Source of the DNA: Lachnospiraceae bacterium UBA7109
GTDB taxonomy: Bacteria > Bacillota > Clostridia > Lachnospirales > Lachnospiraceae
Assembly: GCA_002492335.1 (NCBI GenBank)
Contig: DKYD01000083.1
Coordinates: 1 to 21,886, forward strand
Length of the DNA stretch: 21,886 bases
Direction: 5' to 3'
The notes below the pieces were generated by a model. The model made no database searches, had not been told where the DNA came from, and was given only the letters and a program-made list of their open reading frames with translations. Positions 1 through 7,956 of the stretch are shown here, one piece after another. Numbering within the stretch: the first letter of the stretch is position 1; every line of letters begins with the position of its first letter. The position numbers and the translations under genes were made by a program.

Positions 1-24
1 GCAAAGAAGGTACGTTACAACAGA

Positions 25-48
25 TAAGCGTAATTTCTCTTACGCTTA
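25..48. repeat. Inverted repeat, 9-bp arms, 6-base loop
   Basis: TAAGCGTAA (25-33) and TTACGCTTA (40-48) are perfect reverse complements around the loop TTTCTC. Neither strand has a following T-run, so this is not an obvious terminator. It may be an operator or an RNA hairpin. Confidence 0.65.
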
Positions 49-65
49 CAGCCCGATCCGGGATA

Positions 66-85
66 CCCCGGGGCGGTTCCCGGGG
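66..85. repeat. GC-rich inverted repeat, 7-bp arms
   Basis: CCCCGGG (66-72) pairs perfectly with CCCGGGG (79-85) around a six-base loop. It is very GC-rich and would form a stable RNA hairpin. The sequence after it (AAGAGCGG) is not a T-run. Confidence 0.55.
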
Positions 86-114
86 AAGAGCGGAGCTGTG
101 CAGTAAAAGTAATA

Positions 115-136
115 AATTAATCATGCATGATTAATT
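115..136. promoter_or_regulatory. 22-bp perfect palindrome, candidate operator
   Basis: The half-site AATTAATCATG (115-125) is followed at once by its exact reverse complement (126-136), giving a 22-bp palindrome with no loop. Spacerless A/T-rich palindromes of this length are typical binding sites for dimeric helix-turn-helix regulators. No regulator gene is inside the window, so the binding protein is unknown. Confidence 0.55.
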
Positions 137-200
137 GGCGGGGGAGACCCCGTTCCATGATTTAACCATTGAAACAACGAATAACCTTAGACATGTGGTT

Positions 201-238
201 ATCCTGTCCTCCCTGTGCAGAAGCAGGGAGGACAGGAT
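201..238 (+). promoter_or_regulatory. Strong leader hairpin, 15-bp perfect stem
   Basis: ATCCTGTCCTCCCTG (201-215) pairs without mismatch with 224-238 around an 8-base loop (TGCAGAAG). It is the most stable structure in the leader and sits about 110 bases before the first start codon. A purine-rich stretch (GTGAAAAAGAAGG) follows instead of a T-run, which argues against a terminator on the + strand. An antitermination recognition hairpin or an mRNA stability element are plausible roles, both inferred. Confidence 0.65.
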
Positions 239-268
239 GTGAAAAAGAAGGAAAAACGCAGGCGAATT

Positions 269-310
269 CACATCCAGCTTCAGAGCACGGGGTATCCGGC
301 GCTGGATGTG
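269..310 (+). promoter_or_regulatory. Leader hairpin with 10-bp perfect stem and 22-base loop
   Basis: CACATCCAGC (269-278) and GCTGGATGTG (301-310) are exact reverse complements. The structure ends about 25 bases before the ribosome binding site of the first gene, so it could influence translation or transcript elongation. Its function is unknown. Confidence 0.55.
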
Positions 311-348
311 CAGTCGCCGGGTGACAGGTACAGACAGGGGGGACTGCA

Positions 349-1869
349 ATGTACAGGAAAAGGGCCGGCGGGTGGCTGAAGCACCTTGATTTCATAGTGC
401 TGGATGCGCTGTGCCTGCAGGCGGCCTTCATGCTTGCCTATGCGGTCCGGATGGGGCCTTCCAGCCCGTATTCGGACGGGGAGTACCGCGGGATAGGGCT
501 GCTGCTGCTGCTGGCGGACATGGTTATCGTGCTGCTGTCGGAAACCTTCAGCGGCGTGCTGAGGAGGGGGCGGTATGAGGAATTCACCGCCGTGCTGAAG
601 CATGCCTGCCTGGTGGAGGCGGTGGTTATCATGTACCTGTTTACGGCTCAGAAGGCTGTCAGTTATTCCAGGTTTATTATCTATCTGACCGGAGTGCTCT
701 ATGCCGGTATGGCTTATTTCGCCAGGCTCCTGTGGAAGGCTGTACTGTTACGCCGCAGGGAGGCTGTGGCGGAACAGCGGTCGCTGCTGGTGGTAACGGA
801 GGCGGAACTGGCGGAAGAGGTGCTGGAAAGCGCCCTGGCAAGGGAGTATGACCGTTTCCGGGTGACGGGGATCGCCATTACTGATAAGGACATGCGGGGA
901 TGTGAAATTCATGCGGCCGGGAGCCTGACAGGAGGGAACCGGGACGTGCGGGATCAGGCCGGGGACAGCGAAAACAGGGGGATACCCGTGGTGGCCTGGC
1001 GGGATGATATCGTGGATGCGGTATGCCGCCGCTGGGTGGATGAGGCACTGATTGTACTGCACCGGGGGGCACCCCATCCCGGGGATCTGGTTTCAGACCT
1101 GGCGGGGATGGGAGTGGTGGTGCATACAGGACTGTTCCGCTCCGGGGAAGAAAGCGGGATGAAGCAGTTCGTGGGGCATCTGGGGGACTATACGGTGCTG
1201 ACAGCAAGCATCAGTTATGCCACGCCGCTGCAGCAGTTTGCAAAACGTGCCATGGATATCGCCGGGGGGATTGCGGGATGCATTGCCACAGGATTTTTGT
1301 TCCTTGTGCTGGCACCGGCCATGGAGCTGGTGTCCCCGGGGCCGGTGTTCTTCATGCAGGAGAGGATCGGCAGGAACGGGAAGCGTTTTAAGATATACAA
1401 GTTCCGCAGCATGTATATGGATGCGGAGGAACGGAAGAAAGAGCTGATGGAGAAGAACCGGGTGGGAAGCGGGCTGATGTTCAAGATGGAGGCGGATCCC
1501 CGGATTATCGGATGCAGGGTGCTGCCGGACGGCACGGTGAAGAAGGGGTTCGGGAATTTTATCAGGGACCACAGCCTGGATGAGTTTCCCCAGTTTTTCA
1601 ATGTGTTAAAGGGGGATATGAGCCTGGTGGGAACCAGACCGCCTACTCCGGATGAATGGGAGAAATATGAGCCGCATCACAGGGCGAGAATGGCGGTAAG
1701 GCCTGGAATTACGGGTTTATGGCAGGTCAGCGGGAGAAGCAGCATCACGGATTTTGAGGAAGTGGTGAAGCTGGATACGAAGTATATCACGGAATGGAGC
1801 ATGGGGATGGATCTGAAGATACTGTTTAAGACTGTGAAGGTGGTGCTGGGGAAGGACGGGGCGATGTAA
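349..1869 (+). CDS. Priming glycosyl-1-phosphate transferase (polyprenyl glycosylphosphotransferase, WbaP/CpsE type)
   Basis: A 506-residue membrane enzyme that should start each repeat unit by moving a sugar-1-phosphate from a nucleotide sugar onto undecaprenyl phosphate at the inner face of the membrane. Residues 1-130 hold about four or five hydrophobic segments. A central soluble part resembles the nucleotide-binding-like domain of the family, and the bacterial sugar transferase domain spans about 298-499. Hallmarks there are KFRSM (351-355) and the catalytic-type Asp-Glu pair in DEFPQF (411-416), followed by SLVGTRPPTPDE and GITGLWQVSGRS. Length fits the long family form. The start is set by AGGGGGGA five bases upstream. 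The gene precedes cpsB-D, whereas in streptococcal loci it follows cpsD. A fragment of a second enzyme of this type lies at 4558-4620. The sugar transferred cannot be told from sequence. Confidence 0.93.
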   Translation: MYRKRAGGWLKHLDFIVLDALCLQAAFMLAYAVRMGPSSPYSDGEYRGIGLLLLLADMVIVLLSETFSGVLRRGRYEEFTAVLKHACLVEAVVIMYLFTAQKAVSYSRFIIYLTGVLYAGMAYFARLLWKAVLLRRREAVAEQRSLLVVTEAELAEEVLESALAREYDRFRVTGIAITDKDMRGCEIHAAGSLTGGNRDVRDQAGDSENRGIPVVAWRDDIVDAVCRRWVDEALIVLHRGAPHPGDLVSDLAGMGVVVHTGLFRSGEESGMKQFVGHLGDYTVLTASISYATPLQQFAKRAMDIAGGIAGCIATGFLFLVLAPAMELVSPGPVFFMQERIGRNGKRFKIYKFRSMYMDAEERKKELMEKNRVGSGLMFKMEADPRIIGCRVLPDGTVKKGFGNFIRDHSLDEFPQFFNVLKGDMSLVGTRPPTPDEWEKYEPHHRARMAVRPGITGLWQVSGRSSITDFEEVVKLDTKYITEWSMGMDLKILFKTVKVVLGKDGAM

Positions 1870-1918
1870 AGGAAAGTATTGTGTTAAAGGCCGGATATCC
1901 GGTTCCGGCGTCAGAAAA

Positions 1919-2039
1919 TGCAGTCTGTACCAAAGTTCAGGTGTTGATATATGTCTGGCTGCAGATGTCTGTACTTTGTATGAAGCGGCAGAGTGACTGT
2001 CGAATATAGATAGATGCTTAAGTTTTGGTACGGACTGCA
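1919..2039. repeat. Imperfect 19-bp inverted repeats bounding a 121-bp intergenic element
   Basis: The 19 bases at 1919-1937 (starting TGCAGTCTGTACCAAAG) match the reverse complement of 2021-2039 at 16 of 19 positions. They bracket about 83 bases in the 244-bp gap between the priming transferase and cpsB. A separate 12-bp perfect palindrome, CCGGATATCCGG, lies just upstream at 1891-1902. The element could be a large RNA hairpin, a degenerate small mobile element, or a recombination substrate. I cannot choose between these. Confidence 0.5.
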
Positions 2040-2113
2040 GAGAGGCGGTCAGGCGGGTGTAAGAAGTGCATCCGGTGTGTAAGATTAGATGACAGAAGAA
2101 CGGGGGCGGAAGA

Positions 2114-2824
2114 ATGGGATATATTGATATGCATTCACATATATTGCCCGGGATGGATGACGGGTCAAGAAATATGCCGCAGACACTGCGTATGCTGGAG
2201 ATTGCAGTGAGTGAGGGTATCAGTACCATGATAGCGACGCCCCATAATATGCCCGGCAAGGGGTGTCCGCCGGTCAGTGTGGTACACAGGAAGGTGGACG
2301 AGCTGCGGAAGACGGTGGAGCAGGAAGGGATACCGCTGGAGATTGTGGCGGGTACGGAGTATTACTACAGGGAGGAAGTACTGGACATCCTGGAGGACGG
2401 AGATGTGGTTACCCTGGGAGAGTCGGATTGTGTGCTGGTGGAGTTTGAACCGATGGCGGAGCGGAATTACATCCGGAATGCAGTGCGGAATATTCTTGGT
2501 ACGGGTTACCGGCCTGTGATTGCACATGTGGAGCGGTATGCGAAACTGATGGAGGATATTTCCGTTCTGTCTGATATGAGGAAAAACGGGATTCTGGTGC
2601 AGGTGAATGCCATGTCTGTCACCGGGGATAACGGGAGGCAGGCAAAAAAGGATGTGCGCAGCCTGCTGAAGAAGGGGCTGGTGGACTTTGTGGCTACTGA
2701 TGCACACAGCGATGGCAGGAGGGCGCCTTTTATGGAGAAGTGCGCGGATGTGCTGTATAAGAAATGCGGGGTACAGTATGCGGACAGGCTGCTGTTTGGG
2801 AATGCGGAGGAGTTTCTGCTATAA
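2114..2824 (+). CDS. cpsB: CpsB/YwqE-type protein-tyrosine phosphatase (PHP superfamily)
   Basis: A 236-residue metal-dependent phosphatase expected to remove phosphate from the tyrosine tail of the CpsD kinase and so control capsule output. PHP-family metal ligands are visible: the N-terminal DMHSHILPGMDDG (His7, His9), ATPHN (His44), an internal HVERY and the C-terminal DAHSDG (Asp196, His198). Length is close to that of CpsB and YwqE proteins. The ATG at 2114 has GGGGGCGGAAG just upstream. It is the first of the classic cpsB-cpsC-cpsD trio. The protein should be cytoplasmic. The family assignment is firm; its target is inferred from the adjacent genes. Confidence 0.93.
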   Translation: MGYIDMHSHILPGMDDGSRNMPQTLRMLEIAVSEGISTMIATPHNMPGKGCPPVSVVHRKVDELRKTVEQEGIPLEIVAGTEYYYREEVLDILEDGDVVTLGESDCVLVEFEPMAERNYIRNAVRNILGTGYRPVIAHVERYAKLMEDISVLSDMRKNGILVQVNAMSVTGDNGRQAKKDVRSLLKKGLVDFVATDAHSDGRRAPFMEKCADVLYKKCGVQYADRLLFGNAEEFLL

Positions 2825-2900
2825 ACAGACTTGAAGATGTTTACGTGCATTTTAGATATAAATGTCAGGTCTTTAGGAAAATGGTAACGGGAGATGGGTC

Positions 2901-3815
2901 ATGCAGAATGTAGACAACAATGACGTAGTGGAAATTGATTTGATGGAGATATTCGGCCTGATGCTGCACAGGCTGTGGCTGATTATCTTATGTGCCGTGG
3001 CGGCGGGGGCTGTGGGGTATGCTGTCAGCCGGTTTGTGCTGACGGAGCAGTTTGAGTCGACTACGAGGATTTATGTGCTGAACAGGCAGAATGACGATAC
3101 GCTGACGTATACGGATGTGCAGCTGGGGACGCAGCTGACGAAGGACTTCAGGGAGATTATAAAGAGCCGGTATGTGCTGGAGCAGGTAATTGATATCTGT
3201 GGACTGCAGGATACCAGCGGATCGCTTGCATCCCGGGTCAGTGTGGATACACAGTCTGATACGCGTATTGTTACCATTACGGTGACGGATACGGATCCGG
3301 CACGGGCGCAGTATATTGCGAATGAACTCCGTGAGGCGGCGGCAGAGCGGATTATGTATGTCATGGATATTCAGGCGGTCAATGTGGTGGATGAAGCCAA
3401 CCTTCCCACATCGCCGTCTGCACCCAGCGTGACGAAGTGGACAGCCATAGGTTTCCTGCTTGGGGCATTCCTGTGCATGGCGGTGGTTCTGATACAGTTC
3501 CTGCTGGATGATACGATCAAGACTTCGGATGATATAGAGAAGTATCTGGGGCTGAGTACTCTGGGGATGATCCCTCTGAGGGAAGAAAAGGAGGGGAAGG
3601 AGCATGAAAAGGGCTCCCGTAGCAGCGGAGGACGTGAGCATTCCGGAGAGAAGAGGCATGACAGGGAAGAGACTGAATACAGCCAGGACGGCAGGAGAGG
3701 CCCTGTGAGGAAAAGGCAGGTGGAAGGATCCGGGGAGGCTGTTGATACCGGGGATATTCACGGGGAAGATGTATATGGCGGTGACAGCGGGGAGGACAGT
3801 TATGCAGAAGATTGA
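2901..3815 (+). CDS. cpsC: CpsC-type chain-length determinant / tyrosine kinase adaptor (Wzz family)
   Basis: A 304-residue membrane protein of the Wzz/CpsC family, which sets polymer chain length and anchors and activates the CpsD kinase. It has a first membrane segment at about 25-47, an extracytoplasmic region of about 130 residues, the proline-bearing stretch LPTSPSAPS before the second membrane segment (about 181-203), and the juxtamembrane DDTIKTSDDIEKYLGL typical of the family. Residues from about 225 onward are an unusual low-complexity, highly charged tail rich in Glu, Lys, Arg, Gly and Ser, making the protein longer than most CpsC proteins (about 230 residues). GGGAG lies 7 bases before the ATG. 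The 3' end overlaps the start of cpsD by 14 bases, which suggests translational coupling. Confidence 0.92.
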   Translation: MQNVDNNDVVEIDLMEIFGLMLHRLWLIILCAVAAGAVGYAVSRFVLTEQFESTTRIYVLNRQNDDTLTYTDVQLGTQLTKDFREIIKSRYVLEQVIDICGLQDTSGSLASRVSVDTQSDTRIVTITVTDTDPARAQYIANELREAAAERIMYVMDIQAVNVVDEANLPTSPSAPSVTKWTAIGFLLGAFLCMAVVLIQFLLDDTIKTSDDIEKYLGLSTLGMIPLREEKEGKEHEKGSRSSGGREHSGEKRHDREETEYSQDGRRGPVRKRQVEGSGEAVDTGDIHGEDVYGGDSGEDSYAED

Positions 3816-4524
3816 GCTGAATCATGAGGAACTGGATTTCCGTTCCAGGGAGGCATTCAGGACATTAAGGACAAATATTGAATTTTCAGGGGATGACGTG
3901 AAGGTGATCTGCCTGACAAGCTGTACGCCGAATGAAGGGAAGTCGGATACTTCATTTGAGCTGGGGAAAGCATTTGCACAGAATGGGAAGAAGGTGCTTC
4001 TGATTGATGCGGATCTGCGGAAGTCAGTGATGAGGCACAGGCATAAGAAGGGTAAGGTACGCCTGGGGCTGGTGAATTACTTGGTGGGTAGAGCAAGCAT
4101 GGATGATGTGCTCTGCACTACGGATATCAGGAATTTTACCATGATTTTTTGTGGGCCGGTGCCGCCTAATCCAAGTGAGCTGCTGGGGAACGAAAGGTTT
4201 AAAAATATGATTGCCCGTGCAAGGGAAGAGTATGACATGATTATCATTGATACGCCGCCTTTGGGAAGCGTAATAGATACGGCTGTGGTTTCCAAGGTTT
4301 GTGATGGCGTAGTGCTTGTTATTGCGGCGGGGACTATTAGTTACCGGTTTGTGAGGAATGTGAAGGAGCAGCTGGAGGTTACGGGGTGCCGGATTCTGGG
4401 GGCTGTTTTGAATAAGGTGGATATGACTGGTAAGGGGTATTATGGGAAGTATTATGGAAGATATTATGGGCGGTATTATGGGAAATATTATGGGAAGTAT
4501 TATGGAAATTATGGGGAGGAATAG
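3802..4524 (+). CDS. cpsD: CpsD-type autophosphorylating tyrosine kinase (BY-kinase)
   Basis: A 240-residue cytoplasmic ATPase domain of a split bacterial tyrosine kinase that partners CpsC. It carries a Walker A motif PNEGKS (43-48, Lys47), a Walker A' motif LLIDADLR (Asp69, Asp71) and a Walker B motif IIIDTPP (Asp150). The C-terminus (213-240) is a tyrosine cluster made of six YYG-basic/Asn units plus a final YGEE, 13 tyrosines in all, the presumed autophosphorylation sites. I start at 3802 and not the upstream in-frame ATG at 3742 because GGAGG lies six bases before 3802 and the family consensus begins near there. It overlaps cpsC by 14 bases. The reading frame after the stop codon stays open into the sugar-transferase remnant. 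Confidence 0.92.
   Translation: MQKIELNHEELDFRSREAFRTLRTNIEFSGDDVKVICLTSCTPNEGKSDTSFELGKAFAQNGKKVLLIDADLRKSVMRHRHKKGKVRLGLVNYLVGRASMDDVLCTTDIRNFTMIFCGPVPPNPSELLGNERFKNMIARAREEYDMIIIDTPPLGSVIDTAVVSKVCDGVVLVIAAGTISYRFVRNVKEQLEVTGCRILGAVLNKVDMTGKGYYGKYYGRYYGRYYGKYYGKYYGNYGEE
4438..4509 (+). repeat. Six tandem 12-bp repeats encoding (Tyr-Tyr-Gly-Lys/Arg/Asn)
   Basis: Six consecutive units of the form TATTATGGRnnn run in frame inside the 3' end of cpsD, with variation only in the last four or so bases of each. A seventh partial unit (TATGGGGAG) follows. Because units are multiples of three, gain or loss of a unit would change the number of phosphorylatable tyrosines without breaking the frame. 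Confidence 0.85.
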
Positions 4525-4620
4525 GGTGCTTGTGGGCATAAATTGGCTGTAAGCGGAATGAATCTGCGGATTATCCTGAAGACACTACAGGTGGTGATGA
4601 AACTGGAAGGTGCGCGGTAA
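4525..4620 (+). pseudogene. 3' remnant of a second priming glycosyl-1-phosphate transferase
   Basis: The frame is open from just after the cpsD stop to a TAA at 4618-4620. From the ATG at 4558 it encodes 20 residues beginning MNLRIILKT and ending KLEGAR. This aligns without gaps to the last 20 residues of the priming transferase at 349-1869 (MDLKILFKT...KDGAM), with 9 identities and mostly conservative changes. Its TAA overlaps the ATG of the next gene (TAATG), the tight junction expected if a full cpsE-type gene once ended here. I read it as the stump left after deletion or replacement of the original priming transferase. It is too short for a statistical claim by eye, but position, order and overlap all agree. 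Confidence 0.65.
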
Positions 4621-5087
4621 TGAAAAAAAAAGAGAAGATAAAAGTTTGTCTGGTAGGTTCGTCAGGAGGACACTTGAGCCATTTGTATATGTTGAAGCCG
4701 TTTTGGAACGCGCAGGAACGCTTCTGGGTGACTTTTGATAAGGAGGATGCCAGAAGCCTGTTAAAAGGAGAAAAGATATATTACTGCTACTACCCTACCA
4801 ACAGGAACTTGAAAAATTTGGTTTGCAACACTATCCTGGCCTGGAAGGTATTGCGGAAAGAACGCCCTGAGTTGATCGTTTCATCGGGTGCAGCTGTGGC
4901 GGTTCCGTTTTTTTGGCTGGGTAAGCTGTTTGGATCCAAAACCATATACATAGAGGTCTTTGATCGGATCGATAAGTCTACCCTGACAGGAAAGCTGGTA
5001 TATCCTGTCACAGACAGATTTATCGTGCAGTGGGAAGAGCAAAAGAAGGTATATCCGAAAGCGGTCAATTTGGGAAGTATCTTCTAA
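4620..5087 (+). CDS. pssD: PssD/CpsF-type glycosyltransferase subunit (Alg14 family)
   Basis: A 155-residue Alg14-like protein, the membrane-associated partner of a two-part GT-B glycosyltransferase that usually adds the second sugar of the repeat unit. The N-terminal glycine-rich motif GSSGGHL (13-19) is diagnostic; SSGAAVAVPFFWLGKLFG and IEVFDRIDKSTLTGKL also match the family, and a moderately hydrophobic stretch around 94-107 could sit on the membrane. Length is normal. GGAAGG lies nine bases before the ATG, which overlaps the stop of the transferase remnant by one base. It is followed 67 bases later by its expected partner. It marks the start of the A/T-richer variable region. Sugar specificity is unknown. 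Confidence 0.9.
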   Translation: MKKKEKIKVCLVGSSGGHLSHLYMLKPFWNAQERFWVTFDKEDARSLLKGEKIYYCYYPTNRNLKNLVCNTILAWKVLRKERPELIVSSGAAVAVPFFWLGKLFGSKTIYIEVFDRIDKSTLTGKLVYPVTDRFIVQWEEQKKVYPKAVNLGSIF

Positions 5088-5154
5088 AGAGCAGTGACTT
5101 GTTTACAAAGGACATTTTAACATCTATAGATGAAGTATATGGAAAGGTATGGCA

Positions 5155-5649
5155 ATGATATTTGTAACAGTCGGCACACATGAACAGCCGTTTAATCGTT
5201 TGATTGGATATGTTGACCGTTTAAAGGGAAAAGGCGTCATCGCTGAAGACGTGGTTATGCAGGTGGGATTCAGCACTTATGAGCCAAAATACAGTGTTTG
5301 GAGTAAAATGTTTTCCTATGAAGAAATGATTAAAAAGGTAGAAGAAGCACATATTGTTATTACTCATGGCGGACCGGCCAGTTTTATCATGCCTCTCCAA
5401 CATGGAAAGACGCCCGTGGTTGTTCCAAGGCAGCATCAATTTGGTGAGCATGTCAATGATCACCAGGTGGAATTTGTAAAAGCAGTGGCCGATCGTATGG
5501 GAACGATTCTTCCGGTTTATGAAATTAATGAACTAGAGTCAGTAATTATTCAATATGATGAACTTGCAACGACCAAATCATCTGGGATGAGGAGTAACAA
5601 TAAAATTTTTAATCAGATGTTAGAAGAATTGATACAGGAAATGTTTTGA
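5155..5649 (+). CDS. pssE: PssE/CpsG-type catalytic glycosyltransferase subunit (GT28 C-terminal domain)
   Basis: A 164-residue protein matching the Alg13/PssE half of a split glycosyltransferase, which binds the nucleotide sugar. The N-terminus MIFVTVGTHEQPFNRL is the family signature, and ITHGGPASFIMPLQHGKTPVVVPR is the donor-binding loop of GT28-type enzymes. I chose the ATG at 5155 over the one two codons upstream (5149) because GGAAAGG ends seven bases before 5155 but only one base before 5149, and because the family normally begins MIFVTVGT. It must act with the preceding PssD-like protein. Probably it adds the second sugar to the primed lipid; the sugar is unknown. Confidence 0.9.
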   Translation: MIFVTVGTHEQPFNRLIGYVDRLKGKGVIAEDVVMQVGFSTYEPKYSVWSKMFSYEEMIKKVEEAHIVITHGGPASFIMPLQHGKTPVVVPRQHQFGEHVNDHQVEFVKAVADRMGTILPVYEINELESVIIQYDELATTKSSGMRSNNKIFNQMLEELIQEMF

Positions 5650-5666
5650 GGAGTGACTGAAGAGAC

Positions 5667-6788
5667 ATGGCAAAGGTTGGCATTATGTCCATGCAGCGTA
5701 TTATAAATTATGGTTCTTTTCTACAGGCTTACGGACTGAAGTCTGTGTTGGAAGAGCTTGGACATGAAGTTTGTTTTGTTGATTATCATGTGGGACGGCC
5801 TTTGGCAGCCGGAAAGGAAGGATATGGCACTGAATGGGGCAGAAAGATACATAAAGCACTGGATGCAATGAGCCTGGATGCGCCGATGGTGCAGAAGATT
5901 CAGTATGTTTTATATAAAAAGGACTTTGCAGCAAAATATCATAAAATTTTAGGGCTGTCTTCCCAGCCAAATTATCAATCGAAGCTGGATGTATTGCTGA
6001 TTGGTAGTGATGAGGTCTTTAACTGCATACAGGGAAATCTGAATGTGGGCTATTCTCCAGAGTTGTTTGGGAAGGGACATCAGGCAGACAGATTGATCTC
6101 TTATGCGGCTTCTTTTGGCAATACCACACTGGAAAAGCTGAAACGGTATGGAAAAGCCGGGGAGGTGGGCGAGCTTTTGAAAGGATTTGATGCGCTTTCT
6201 GTCCGTGACGAGAATTCAGGGAAAATTGTCAGGAGCCTGACAGATAGAGAGCCGTCGTACCATCTCGATCCTGTGCTCATATATGATTTTATGGGAAAAA
6301 GCAGACAAATCCCTGATATAGCAATAAGGGAGAAATACCTGATTGTATATGCCTATTCGGGAAGAATTTCGATAGAAGAGGCAGGGTGGATAAGGCACTA
6401 TGCAAAGGAAAAGGGATGGAAGGTTTATGCCATTGGCGGAGTGCAGAGATGTGCGGATAGATTTATAAGCTGTTCACCCTTTGAAGTGCTGGCATATTTC
6501 CGTCAGGCAGAAGCGGTAATTACGGATACGTTTCACGGTACAATTTTTTCTGTGATAACACATCGAAGGTTTGCGGTTCTTGTACGAAAGAGTATCGGCG
6601 GCAGTTATGGCAATGAGGAGAAGCTGATGGACTTGTTGGAGAGGCTGGGTCTTGAGAATCGGGAAGTTCGGGATATTCATAATGTGGGAGAGGTGCTGAA
6701 AGAGGAAGTGAATTATGGGAAGACTGAGGAAATTATAAAGAGGGAACGACAGAGAAGTCTGATGTATTTTATTGAGGATGTAAAATGA
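5667..6788 (+). CDS. Polysaccharide pyruvyl transferase family protein (first copy)
   Basis: A 373-residue protein of the CsaB/WcaK/EpsI-like pyruvyl transferase family (PF04230), whose characterised members place a ketal-linked pyruvate from phosphoenolpyruvate on a sugar. Support comes from the N-terminal VGIMSMQRIINYGSFLQA, with a conserved Asn-Tyr-Gly near the start, the central LIGSDEVFN, YAASFGN and LSVRDENS segments, and the C-terminal VITDTFHGTIFSVI, which resembles the family's conserved D-x-hxHG region. Length fits. Family members are widespread in polysaccharide loci and not all have proven pyruvyl transferase activity. The stop overlaps the next ATG (ATGA at 6785-6788). It is probably cytoplasmic. 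Confidence 0.85.
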   Translation: MAKVGIMSMQRIINYGSFLQAYGLKSVLEELGHEVCFVDYHVGRPLAAGKEGYGTEWGRKIHKALDAMSLDAPMVQKIQYVLYKKDFAAKYHKILGLSSQPNYQSKLDVLLIGSDEVFNCIQGNLNVGYSPELFGKGHQADRLISYAASFGNTTLEKLKRYGKAGEVGELLKGFDALSVRDENSGKIVRSLTDREPSYHLDPVLIYDFMGKSRQIPDIAIREKYLIVYAYSGRISIEEAGWIRHYAKEKGWKVYAIGGVQRCADRFISCSPFEVLAYFRQAEAVITDTFHGTIFSVITHRRFAVLVRKSIGGSYGNEEKLMDLLERLGLENREVRDIHNVGEVLKEEVNYGKTEEIIKRERQRSLMYFIEDVK

Positions 6789-6982
6789 GTTATTTAAGAG
6801 TATTAAAAAATTTTCAATTATCCCATTTGGAAGATTACATCAAACGCTTTCCTTTTAGCACAGGACGTAATGGGCTTGGGTATAAAAATCTGTGGAGCTG
6901 GAGTTTATCACAGGAAAGTCATGGGTGTAGGAATGGAGCAATTAGATCAATTGAAGGTTTCTGTAATTATTCCAATATTTAA
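6785..6982 (+). CDS. Small ORF of unknown function, probably the 5' remnant of a lost gene
   Basis: A 65-codon frame starts at an ATGA overlap with the pyruvyl transferase stop and has GAGGA six bases upstream, so translation here is likely. The first part, MSYLRVLKNFQLSHLEDY..., reads like the N-terminus of a normal protein, with the segment TGRNGLGYKNLWSWS. The last 50-60 bases overlap the start of the following glycosyltransferase in another frame, and the C-terminus (GCRNGAIRSIEG) looks unselected. I interpret it as a gene truncated by a deletion that joined its 5' end to the glycosyltransferase. I do not recognise the family, and a genuine short peptide cannot be excluded. Confidence 0.4.
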   Translation: MSYLRVLKNFQLSHLEDYIKRFPFSTGRNGLGYKNLWSWSLSQESHGCRNGAIRSIEGFCNYSNI

Positions 6983-7937
6983 TGTTGAAAGATTTCTGCG
7001 GAGGTGTATTGAATCTGTTCAAAATCAGAGTCATGTAAATCTTGAAATTATTCTTGTAGATGACGGCTCCACAGATGCTTCTGGCATGATATGTGATGCC
7101 TACGCGGAAAAAGACTGCCGTATAAGAGTAATTCATAAGCAGAACAATGGTGTGAGCGCGGCGCGCAACAGCGGTATGGATATTGCGACGGGAGAATATA
7201 TCTGCTTTGTTGACGGCGATGATTATGTAATGTCGGATTATGTGGAATATTTGCTGCATTTGAGTATTGTCCACCACACCCCGATTTCGATATCAACGGA
7301 GGTGTATACAAGTTTTGAATTAAAACAATGCAAGGACACGACAGAAATCATATATACAGGAGAACAAGCTACAGAGGCAATATTGTGTTATAAATTGTTG
7401 ATAGGCGTGAACAATAAATTGTTCGGGCGGAGTTTTTTGGAAGAGAAAAACATCCGGTTTATAGAAGGCCTTCCTATAGGAGAAGGATTTAACTTTAATA
7501 CTGCTGCATTTCAACGGGCGGATCAAATCGCCGTCGGACATAGAAAGGTTTATTTTTACCGAAAGGACAATTCAGACAGCGTAACAACAAAGTTCAACGC
7601 AGAAAAATGGAAGGCTGGCTTATATGCGCTTCACAGAATCAAAGAAGACTTTACTATACACAGCGAAAGAATAGAACTGGCATGGGATTTTGCATGGTGG
7701 AGGACGAATTCGGATGTCTATGATCTGTTGATTTTGGCAGACGCTTCGAAAGAATATCCAGACATGTACCGTAGGTGCAGAGAGGCTATGAAAGAAAATG
7801 CCTTATCCTGTTTTAAGGTTCCGACATCGGCAAAGAACAGACTGAGAGCTTTGGTGATGGCGGTTTGCCCTGGGCTGGTGCCAGCAGCAATGAAGCTGAG
7901 AAAGCGGAAATATCATGTCAAGGTGACACATAAGTGA
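6921..7937 (+). CDS. Glycosyltransferase family 2 (first copy)
   Basis: A GT-A fold glycosyltransferase of about 338 residues. The hallmarks are VSVIIPIFNVERFLRRCIESVQNQSH, EIILVDDGSTDASG, SAARNSGMDIATGEYICFVDGDDY, where the Asp-Gly-Asp-Asp stretch is the metal/nucleotide-sugar-binding DXD motif. It should add one sugar from a nucleotide donor to the lipid-linked repeat unit at the cytoplasmic membrane face. The start is uncertain: the frame opens at 6870, but AGGAAAG (6912-6918) favours ATG 6921, and ATG 6933 is also possible. The family core begins only after that. The upstream small ORF overlaps this 5' end. The C-terminal third has a basic stretch (KLRKRKYHVK) and no clear membrane helix. 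Confidence 0.88.
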   Translation: MGVGMEQLDQLKVSVIIPIFNVERFLRRCIESVQNQSHVNLEIILVDDGSTDASGMICDAYAEKDCRIRVIHKQNNGVSAARNSGMDIATGEYICFVDGDDYVMSDYVEYLLHLSIVHHTPISISTEVYTSFELKQCKDTTEIIYTGEQATEAILCYKLLIGVNNKLFGRSFLEEKNIRFIEGLPIGEGFNFNTAAFQRADQIAVGHRKVYFYRKDNSDSVTTKFNAEKWKAGLYALHRIKEDFTIHSERIELAWDFAWWRTNSDVYDLLILADASKEYPDMYRRCREAMKENALSCFKVPTSAKNRLRALVMAVCPGLVPAAMKLRKRKYHVKVTHK

Positions 7938-7956
7938 AGGCGGGAAAGTGTGTGTT

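Larger units (their letters stand above)
1..348 (+). promoter_or_regulatory. Structured non-coding leader of the polysaccharide operon
   Basis: No supportable gene lies in these 348 bases. The stretch contains at least five strong inverted repeats, listed separately, and ends with the ribosome binding site AGGGGGGA (336-343), five bases before the first ATG. I see no convincing -35/-10 pair, and no hairpin here is followed by a T-run, so none looks like a classical intrinsic terminator. The density of dyads suggests a regulatory region: an operator plus a structured 5' untranslated RNA. That role is inferred. Confidence 0.6.
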